Below, piece by piece: positions 58,496-64,000 of a DNA stretch of 64,000 bases. This stretch comes from Pseudomonas sp. R28(2017) (GTDB lineage Bacteria > Pseudomonadota > Gammaproteobacteria > Pseudomonadales > Pseudomonadaceae): the NCBI RefSeq assembly GCF_002112505.1, contig NZ_NEHW01000009.1:1-64000 (forward strand), in the 5' to 3' direction. The notes under the pieces were generated by a model. It worked only from the letters and a program-made list of their open reading frames with translations. It was not told where the DNA came from and ran no database searches. The position numbers were made by a program, and so were the translations under genes. The stretch's first letter is position 1; every line of letters starts with the position of its first letter.

Positions 58496-59383
58496 TCAAA
58501 GCACATACACAAAGATGAACAGCCCCACCCACACCACATCGACGAAGTGCCAGTACCAGCTCGCCGCCTCGAAACCGAAGTGTTTGTCGGGGTTGAAGTG
58601 CCCGCGCAGGATGCGCACGAACATCACGATCAGGATGATCGTGCCCAAGGTCACGTGGGCACCGTGGAAACCGGTGAGCATGAAGAACGTCGCGCCATAG
58701 ATGCCCGAGCCCAGGGTCAGCCCCAGCTTGGTGTAGGCCTCGTGGTACTCGTAGGCCTGCAGCGAGATGAAGCTGATACCCAGGAGGATGGTCAGCGCCA
58801 TCCAGAATTTCAGCGGGCCACGATGGTCACGGCGCAAGGCGTGGTGAGCGATGGTGATGGTCACGCTGGAGCTGACCAGCAAAATGGTGTTGATCAGCGG
58901 CAGGTGCCACGGGTCGATCACTTCCTTGGGCGGCGGGAACAGTTTCGGGTCCGGCGTGTGCAGCAGCGGCCAGGTGAACTCGAAGGTCGGCCACAGCATG
59001 TGTGCCACCCCTTTGGCCCCGTCACCGCCCAGCCACGGCCCAGCCAGCACGCGCACGTAGAACAGCGCGCCGAAGAAGGCCAGGAAGAACATCACTTCCG
59101 AGAAGATGAACCAGCTCATGCCCCAACGGAACGAACGGTCCAGCTGCGGGCTGTACAAGCCGGCGCGGCTCTCCTTGACCACCGCGCCGAACCAGCCGAA
59201 CAGCATGTAGGCCAGGAACAGCGCGCCGACAAAGAAGATCAGCGGCCCGTGCGAGGACGGGTGGCCGGCCTTCATGTCGTTGAACCAGGTGCCCAGGCCG
59301 AACACCGTTATGAACATGCCGATGGTGGCGATGATCGGCCACTTGCTCTGCGCCGGTACGTAGTAGTGCTCGTGACTTGCCAT
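58496..59383 (-). CDS. coxC: Cytochrome c oxidase subunit III
   Basis: The 295-aa protein has seven helices and the heme-copper oxidase subunit III signatures WFNDMKAG, FSEVMFFLAFFGALFY, TGFHGAHVTLGTIIL and EAASWYWHFVDVVWVGLF. ATG at 59383 (MASHEHYYVPAQ). Last gene of the structural module coxB-coxA-coxG-coxC. Confidence 0.95.
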   Translation of the reverse strand: MASHEHYYVPAQSKWPIIATIGMFITVFGLGTWFNDMKAGHPSSHGPLIFFVGALFLAYMLFGWFGAVVKESRAGLYSPQLDRSFRWGMSWFIFSEVMFFLAFFGALFYVRVLAGPWLGGDGAKGVAHMLWPTFEFTWPLLHTPDPKLFPPPKEVIDPWHLPLINTILLVSSSVTITIAHHALRRDHRGPLKFWMALTILLGISFISLQAYEYHEAYTKLGLTLGSGIYGATFFMLTGFHGAHVTLGTIILIVMFVRILRGHFNPDKHFGFEAASWYWHFVDVVWVGLFIFVYVL

Positions 59384-59399
59384 TGCCGATCTCCTTCCC

Positions 59400-59966
59400 T
59401 TAGCGGGGGCCCTGGGCGTTCTGCACCGCGGCATGGGCGACCGGCGGATGACGCGCAGTGATGTCGAACAAGGTGTAGGCCAGTGTCAGGTGCTTCACGC
59501 TGGCCGGCAGGTCGCGGTCGACGATGAAGCGCACCGGCATCTCGATGCGTTCGCCGGGCTGCAGCACCTGCTGGGTAAAGCAGAAGCACTCGGTCTTGTG
59601 GAAGTACGCCGCGGCCTCGGCCGGGGTGATGCTGGGGATCGCTTGCGCACTCATAGGCCGGTCGGTCGGGTTGTGGGCAATGAAGATCATCTGGTTCACC
59701 GCTCCCGGGTTGACCTCGAGCTCATCGCCGGTGGAGTAGAAGTCCCAGACCATGTCGGCGGCGTTGGTCGACATGAACTGCACCCGCACCGAGCGTGTCG
59801 GGTCGCTGACCTGGCTGCCCTCGTATTGCCCGCCGGTCTTGCCGTTGATGCCGAACGCCTTGCACATCACGTCATACATCGGTACCAAAGCGAAGCCGAA
59901 GCCGAACATGACCACCGCCAACACCAGCAGGCGGGTGACCAGGCGCTTGAGCGACGAGCCTTTCAT
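59400..59966 (-). CDS. coxG: Cytochrome oxidase assembly protein CtaG/Cox11
   Basis: The 188-aa protein has one N-terminal helix (LLVLAVVMFGFGFALVPMYD) and a periplasmic domain with copper site CFCF in HKTECFCFTQQVLQPGE. It delivers copper to the CuB centre of subunit I. It lies 10 bp after coxA and 16 bp before coxC. Confidence 0.95.
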   Translation of the reverse strand: MKGSSLKRLVTRLLVLAVVMFGFGFALVPMYDVMCKAFGINGKTGGQYEGSQVSDPTRSVRVQFMSTNAADMVWDFYSTGDELEVNPGAVNQMIFIAHNPTDRPMSAQAIPSITPAEAAAYFHKTECFCFTQQVLQPGERIEMPVRFIVDRDLPASVKHLTLAYTLFDITARHPPVAHAAVQNAQGPR

Positions 59967-59976
59967 GCCGGCGCTC

Positions 59977-61566
59977 CTACTTCACTTCCGGTGGGGTCTG
60001 GAAGGTGTGGTAGGGCGCAGGCGAGGGCACCGACCATTCCAGGCCCTCGGCGCCATCCCAGGGCTTGGCCGGGGCGGGTGCGCCGCCCCGGATGCACTTG
60101 ATGACGATGAACAGGAAGAACAGCTGCGTGGTGCCGAACAGGAAGGCGCCGATCGACGACACCATGTTGAAGTCCGCAAACTGCAGGTTGTAGTCGGGAA
60201 TACGCCGCGGCATCCCGGCCAGCCCCACGAAGTGCATGGGGAAGAAGGCCATGTTCATGCCGACGAACGACAGCCAGAAGTGCAGCTTGCCGAGGGTTTC
60301 GTCATACATGTGGCCGGTCCACTTCGGCAGCCAGTAGTAGGCCGAGGCAAAGATGCCGAAGATCGCCCCGGGCACCAGCACATAGTGGAAGTGCGCCACC
60401 ACGAAGTAAGTATCGTGGTACTGGAAGTCCGCCGGGGCGATGGCCAGCATCAGCCCGGAGAAGCCGCCGATGGTGAACAGGATGACAAAGGCGATGGCGA
60501 ACAGCATCGGCGTCTCGAAGCTGAGCGAGCCTTCCCACATGGTGCTGACCCAGTTGAACACCTTCACCCCGGTGGGCACGGCGATGAGCATGGTGGCGTA
60601 CATGAAGAACAGCTCGCCGACCACCGGGATGCCGACCACGAACATGTGGTGGGCCCAGACGATGAACGACAGGAAGGCAATGGCGCCGGTGGCGTACACC
60701 ATCGAGGTGTAGCCAAACAGCGGCTTGCGCGAGAACGCCGGAATGATCGAGCTGACCGCGCCAAAGGCCGGCAGGATCATGATGTACACCTCGGGGTGGC
60801 CGAAGAACCAGAACACATGCTGGAACAGCACCGGGTCACCGCCACCGGCGGCGCTGAAGAAGCTGGTGCCGAAGTGGATGTCCATCAGCATCATGGTCAC
60901 CACCCCGGCCAGCACCGGCATCACCGCGATCAGCAGAAACGCGGTGATCAGCCAGGTCCAGACGAACAGCGGCATCTTCATCAGGGTCATGCCCGGGGCG
61001 CGCAGGTTGAGGATGGTGGCGATCACGTTGATCGCACCCATGATCGAGCTGATGCCCATCAGGTGGATGGCGAAGATGAAGAAGGTGACGCTGGCCGGCG
61101 CGTAGGTGGTCGACAGCGGGGCGTAGAAGGTCCAGCCGAAGTTCGGCCCGCCGCCTGGGCTGAACAGGGTGGAAACCAGCAGCAGGAAGGCCGCCGGCAA
61201 CAGCCAGAAGCTGAAGTTGTTCATCCGCGGCAGGGCCATGTCGGGCGCGCCGATCATCAGCGGGATCATCCAGTTGGCCAGGCCGACGAACGCTGGCATC
61301 ACCGCGCCGAACACCATGATCAGGCCGTGCATGGTGGTCATCTGGTTGAAGAACGCCGGCTCCACGATCTGCAGCCCGGGCTGGAACAGCTCGGCGCGGA
61401 TCACCATGGCGAACGAGCCGCCAAGCAGGAACATCGTGAAGGCGAACCACAGGTACATCGTGCCGATGTCCTTGTGGTTGGTGGTCAGCACCCAGCGCAT
61501 CAGGCCCTTGGCCGGGCCGTGGGCGTGGTCATGGCCGTGGGCGTGGTCGTCGATCACTGCACTCAT
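59977..61566 (-). CDS. coxA: Cytochrome c oxidase subunit I
   Basis: The 529-aa subunit has 12 helices, the CuB/His-Tyr site WFFGHPEVYI, the double His IVWAHHMFVVG, and heme a/a3 ligand region YFVVAHFHYVL. It is the catalytic core that reduces O2 and pumps protons. The N-terminus carries an unusual His-rich stretch DDHAHGHDHAHGPAK. ATG at 61566 with AGGAGACAGG upstream; longer frame rejected. Confidence 0.96.
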   Translation of the reverse strand: MSAVIDDHAHGHDHAHGPAKGLMRWVLTTNHKDIGTMYLWFAFTMFLLGGSFAMVIRAELFQPGLQIVEPAFFNQMTTMHGLIMVFGAVMPAFVGLANWMIPLMIGAPDMALPRMNNFSFWLLPAAFLLLVSTLFSPGGGPNFGWTFYAPLSTTYAPASVTFFIFAIHLMGISSIMGAINVIATILNLRAPGMTLMKMPLFVWTWLITAFLLIAVMPVLAGVVTMMLMDIHFGTSFFSAAGGGDPVLFQHVFWFFGHPEVYIMILPAFGAVSSIIPAFSRKPLFGYTSMVYATGAIAFLSFIVWAHHMFVVGIPVVGELFFMYATMLIAVPTGVKVFNWVSTMWEGSLSFETPMLFAIAFVILFTIGGFSGLMLAIAPADFQYHDTYFVVAHFHYVLVPGAIFGIFASAYYWLPKWTGHMYDETLGKLHFWLSFVGMNMAFFPMHFVGLAGMPRRIPDYNLQFADFNMVSSIGAFLFGTTQLFFLFIVIKCIRGGAPAPAKPWDGAEGLEWSVPSPAPYHTFQTPPEVK

Positions 61567-61609
61567 GTCCTGTCTCCTGCAATCCGCTGATTGCCGCGCA
61601 AAACCCGGT

Positions 61610-62737
61610 TCACTTGGCTTCTGCCTGCTTGAGCGCCAGCACGTCCTTCGGCGTGACCATGTCGCCCTTGTTGTTGCCCCAGGCGTTGCGCTCATAGGTG
61701 ACCACGGCGGCGATGTCGACTTCCGAGAGCTGTTTGCCGAATGCGGCCATTGCCGTGCCCGGGCGACCGTGGAACACCACGCCCAGGTGTTCTTCCTTCG
61801 GCCCGGTGGCCACTTTCGAGCCTTTGAGCGCCGGGAACATCGGTGGCAGGCCCTGGCCTTCGGCCTGGTGACAGGCCACGCAGGTGGTGTGGTAGACCTT
61901 GTCGCCACGCTCGACCAGCTCTTCGAGGGTCCACTCCTTGCTGGTCAGTTCCTTGAGCTTGGCCGCCTCGGCCTTGCGTTCACCGAGCCAGGTGTCGTAA
62001 TCGGCCTTGGACTTGACCTCGACCACCACCGGCATGAAGCCGTGGTCCTTGCCGCACAGCTCGGTGCACTGGCCGCGGTAGATTCCGGGTTTCTCGATAC
62101 GGGTCCAGGCTTCGTTGACGAAGCCGGGGATGGCGTCACGCTTGACCGCGAAGGCCGGCACCCACCACGAGTGGATGACGTCGGCGGCGGTCACCAGGAA
62201 GCGCACCTTGGCACCCACCGGCAGCACCAGCGGCTGGTCGACTTCAAGCAGGTAGTGCTCGTCCTTGGGCGCCTTGTTGTGGATCTGCTCGGCGGGGGTG
62301 GCCAGGTTGCTGAAGAACTCCACATCCTGGCCAAGGTATTTGTAATGCCATTTCCACTGGTAACCGGTGACCTGAATGTCGATGTCCGATTCACTGGCGT
62401 CGTAGATGTCGATCAGGGTCTTGGTGGCCGGGATGGCCATGGCCACCAGAATCAGGAAGGGGACGATGGTCCAGAGGATTTCCACCCAGGTGTGCTCGTG
62501 AAAATGCGCTGGCTGCTGGCCGGTGGAACGGCGATGGATGACCATGGACCAGAACATCGCACCGAATACCACGATGCCGATGATCACGCAGATCCAGAAG
62601 ATCGTCATGTGCAGGTCGAACACGGCGTTGGAGACTTCCGTCGCCCCCGGGTGCATGTTCACGGTCCAGGCGGCGTTGGCCTGACCAAAAACCGACCACA
62701 ACAGGAGGCCCATCCAGACATGTGGATGTCGCATCAT
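61610..62737 (-). CDS. coxB: Cytochrome c oxidase subunit II with fused cytochrome c (caa3 type)
   Basis: The 375-aa protein has a signal peptide, two membrane helices and the CuA domain (DVIHSWWVPAF; CTELCGKDHGFMPV). A C-terminal class I cytochrome c domain has heme site CVACH and Met ligand region GTAMAAFG. The fusion makes this a caa3-type oxidase taking electrons from membrane cytochrome c. ATG at 62737, next to a second ATG; AAGGGG lies 8 bp upstream. Confidence 0.95.
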   Translation of the reverse strand: MMRHPHVWMGLLLWSVFGQANAAWTVNMHPGATEVSNAVFDLHMTIFWICVIIGIVVFGAMFWSMVIHRRSTGQQPAHFHEHTWVEILWTIVPFLILVAMAIPATKTLIDIYDASESDIDIQVTGYQWKWHYKYLGQDVEFFSNLATPAEQIHNKAPKDEHYLLEVDQPLVLPVGAKVRFLVTAADVIHSWWVPAFAVKRDAIPGFVNEAWTRIEKPGIYRGQCTELCGKDHGFMPVVVEVKSKADYDTWLGERKAEAAKLKELTSKEWTLEELVERGDKVYHTTCVACHQAEGQGLPPMFPALKGSKVATGPKEEHLGVVFHGRPGTAMAAFGKQLSEVDIAAVVTYERNAWGNNKGDMVTPKDVLALKQAEAK

Positions 62738-63105
62738 TGCGGGTTCCCCTTCTCGTTCTTGTAGTCCCGGAGGCGTGGCCTGCGGCAAGAGGGAACGGCG
62801 GTCAAGACTGCCTGGCTTCGACGACCGAGCCCCTGCAAAAGCAGTCGGGCCTCATCAACGAATCACGTTCAACGGGAGTATAGACAGCGACCAACGGCAC
62901 GCAACGGCACCGGTGAAATGAACTTCACGAAATCGGTAAAAGCCCGCAAAGGTGCGAGCTTGATGGGTTATGGCAAAATAGTGGCGCCGCGATATGCCGA
63001 ACGGCGCACACGTTTGCGCGATTTATAACAAATACGTCTTAGGTATGCTGTATACCGAGCTAATTTAGTGTCTTCCGTTTGAAACGTCTTGTCCCTGGAG
63101 TTGTC
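62738..63105. other. 368-bp divergent intergenic region coxB / hypothetical
   Basis: It holds the coxB promoter candidate on the minus strand. Near 63020-63060 is an AT-rich stretch with GGTAT/ATACC (63042-63056), likely part of the promoter of the plus-strand gene. No small gene or recognised RNA is seen. Confidence 0.45.
62877..62904 (-). promoter_or_regulatory. Probable promoter of the coxBAGC operon
   Basis: Minus strand: TTGCGT (-35, 62904-62899), 16-bp spacer, TATACT (-10, 62882-62877). It would give a leader of about 130 nt before coxB. Confidence 0.5.
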
Positions 63106-63747
63106 ATGAACATCGCTGCTGTACGCGAGCAGATTAGCCAAGCCCACGATCACGAAGGCCGCACCGGCCAACTGAAAGAGCGTCTCGAGCTGCAACTGCC
63201 CCACCTGCACCCCTCGATCCAACTGCCTGAGCAGGACGCCCAGGGTACTTTGGCGCGCTTCGTCGGCGCTTACATCGATCAGGTTCCGGAGCTGCTGGAA
63301 GCCGCCCACGAGGTGGCCCGCGAAGCGGGGATCGAATCGCAGATCAAACCTGTGCTGAAGATTGCCGAGGCCTACTTCCTGCAGCCGCCGAGCGTGATGC
63401 AGGGCCATGTGGGGCTCGACTGCCTGCTGGATGAAGCCTACCTGGCGCACCGCCTGGTGGAGGAGGTCAACGACCTGTACATCCGCCACTTCCAGCAACC
63501 GCTGATCCCGGTCGACACCACGGTGGCCAACCTGATCGCCCACCAGCTGATCGGCGAAACCTTCGCCAACCAGCTGGATGAAGTGGTGCACCATTCGGTG
63601 GATGAGATGCTGGACGACGAAAGCTTCGCCGCAGAGTCGGTGGAAGCCTATCGCGAAACCCTCACCAGCCCCCAGACAGGCGAGGCCTGGAAGCGCTGGC
63701 CGTGCCTGTCGCGCCAGCTGGGTGTGGAGCTGGGCCAGCCGGCCTGA
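63106..63747 (+). CDS. Conserved hypothetical protein
   Basis: The 213-aa soluble, acidic and largely helical protein has no signal peptide or membrane segment. It contains GAYIDQVPELLEAAHEVARE and HVGLDCLLDEAYLAHRLVEE. The orthologue is conserved upstream of coxB in Pseudomonas. I recognise no domain or catalytic motif. The ATG at 63106 (MNIAAVREQIS) has CTGGAG upstream; an in-frame ATG at 63079 lacks one. Confidence 0.78.
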   Translation: MNIAAVREQISQAHDHEGRTGQLKERLELQLPHLHPSIQLPEQDAQGTLARFVGAYIDQVPELLEAAHEVAREAGIESQIKPVLKIAEAYFLQPPSVMQGHVGLDCLLDEAYLAHRLVEEVNDLYIRHFQQPLIPVDTTVANLIAHQLIGETFANQLDEVVHHSVDEMLDDESFAAESVEAYRETLTSPQTGEAWKRWPCLSRQLGVELGQPA

Positions 63748-63760
63748 TTCCTCCTGGCCG

Positions 63761-63836
63761 GGCCTTTATGCGGGTGAACCCGCCCCCACAGGTACAACGC
63801 GATTCCTGTAGGAGCGGGTTCACCCGCGAAGAGGCC
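63761..63836. repeat. REP inverted pair I, variant arms
   Basis: Units at 63761-63792 and 63805-63836, opposite orientation, between convergent genes. The arms read CGGGTGAACCCG / CGGGTTCACCCG instead of the usual GGGCAAGCCC, with paired changes that keep the hairpin. Confidence 0.85.
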
Positions 63837-63861
63837 TGGCCGGGCAACACACCCCTTCAGC

Positions 63862-64000
63862 TCAGGCCCCCACGCCCGCCGTGGTGCGCAGCCGCCCCTC
63901 GATCCGCCGCTTCAAGCGCCGCTGCTCGACCACCAGCCGCGCCCCATTGGCCGCATTGCTGCGGCTCCAGTCCTCGAGCAGTTCCAGGCACGAGTGGTCG
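63862..64000 (-). CDS. C-terminus of a SulP-type anion transporter (partial)
   Basis: The last 45 codons run off the right edge: it reads DHSCLELLEDWSRSNAANGA, then RLVVEQRRLKRRIEGRLRTT, then AGVGA-stop. DHSCLELLEDW matches the end of the STAS domain of SulP sulfate/bicarbonate transporters, and a sulfate transporter gene occupies this place next to coxB in P. aeruginosa. Only the tail is visible, so the substrate is not determined. Confidence 0.7.
   Translation of the reverse strand, partial: DHSCLELLEDWSRSNAANGARLVVEQRRLKRRIEGRLRTTAGVGA

Noticed and set aside
59752..61590. Long plus-strand frame opposite coxA (612 codons)
   Set aside because: Low-complexity, His/Gly/Glu-rich antisense shadow of coxA; no start context and no domains.
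12842..63836. Repeated palindromic 25-35-bp units considered as a CRISPR array
   Set aside because: Units are scattered, paired in opposite orientation, lack regular spacers, and match P. putida REP elements.
1..64000. Insertion sequence, prophage or genomic island
   Set aside because: No transposase, integrase, target duplication or compositional break; gene order matches the conserved Pseudomonas chromosome throughout.

Overview
This window is bacterial chromosome from the genus Pseudomonas, most likely the P. putida group. GC content is high and even, and coding is dense. Gene order agrees, from memory, with a conserved Pseudomonas neighbourhood: gltP - ivy - BON - algB - kinB - ampDh2 - dgcH - dsbA - cc4 - engB - ErsA - polA - thrB - znuA/zur/znuCB - katE - metNIQ, then sco - ctaB - ctaA - surf1 - coxC - coxG - coxA - coxB. 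Nine inverted pairs of the 35-bp-type REP element of P. putida support the group assignment. I see no insertion sequence, prophage, CRISPR array or tRNA. The window reads as vertically inherited core chromosome.

Layout. 1-452: leader and three tandem promoters of an rRNA operon that leaves the window to the left. 453-3958: glutarate catabolism (CoA-transferase and glutaryl-CoA dehydrogenase, divergent from their LysR regulator). 4370-7271: three-gene proton-translocating transhydrogenase. 7458-8951: succinate/acetate CoA-transferase behind a perfect Anr/FNR box. 9305-9520: DUF1127 protein behind an array of ACTGTAC half-sites. 9821-12832: three tandem secreted DUF2388 paralogues and a secreted two-module DUF4105 protein of unknown function. 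12936-20252: GFA protein, citrate transporter, TerC, Na/Pi transporter, membrane-anchored M16 peptidase and a DUF5924/DUF2914 protein. 20333-23828: a second Mla-like lipid ABC system with a STAS-fused permease and a PqiC-type lipoprotein. 23810-26623: Gate-domain protein and GltP.

27353-38104 is an envelope-stress and signalling block: Ivy lysozyme inhibitor, DUF1328 protein, small membrane protein, BON-domain protein, AlgB/KinB two-component system, CSS-EAL c-di-GMP phosphodiesterase, AmpDh2 amidase, GGDEF cyclase and an EEP-family hydrolase. 38117-45229: DsbA, cytochromes c4 and c5-like, EngB, sRNA ErsA, PolA, DUF2782, ThrB. 45339-48344: zinc uptake divergent from Zur. 48472-54140: lipoprotein, catalase HPII and the methionine importer. 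54260-62737: the caa3-type cytochrome c oxidase in two minus-strand modules, structural genes (coxB-A-G-C) and assembly genes (surf1, a SCO-like protein, ctaA, ctaB, sco). They are separated by one small plus-strand membrane-protein gene. The window closes with a conserved hypothetical and the C-terminus of a SulP-type transporter.

The most useful new observations are regulatory: an Anr box before the CoA-transferase gene, a sigma-54 promoter before the BON gene beside algB, a sigma-22-type promoter placing ErsA at about 130 nt, a LysR box for GcdR, and REP pairs concentrated at convergent gene ends. The best candidate for an undescribed system is the DUF2388 trio with its DUF4105 partner.
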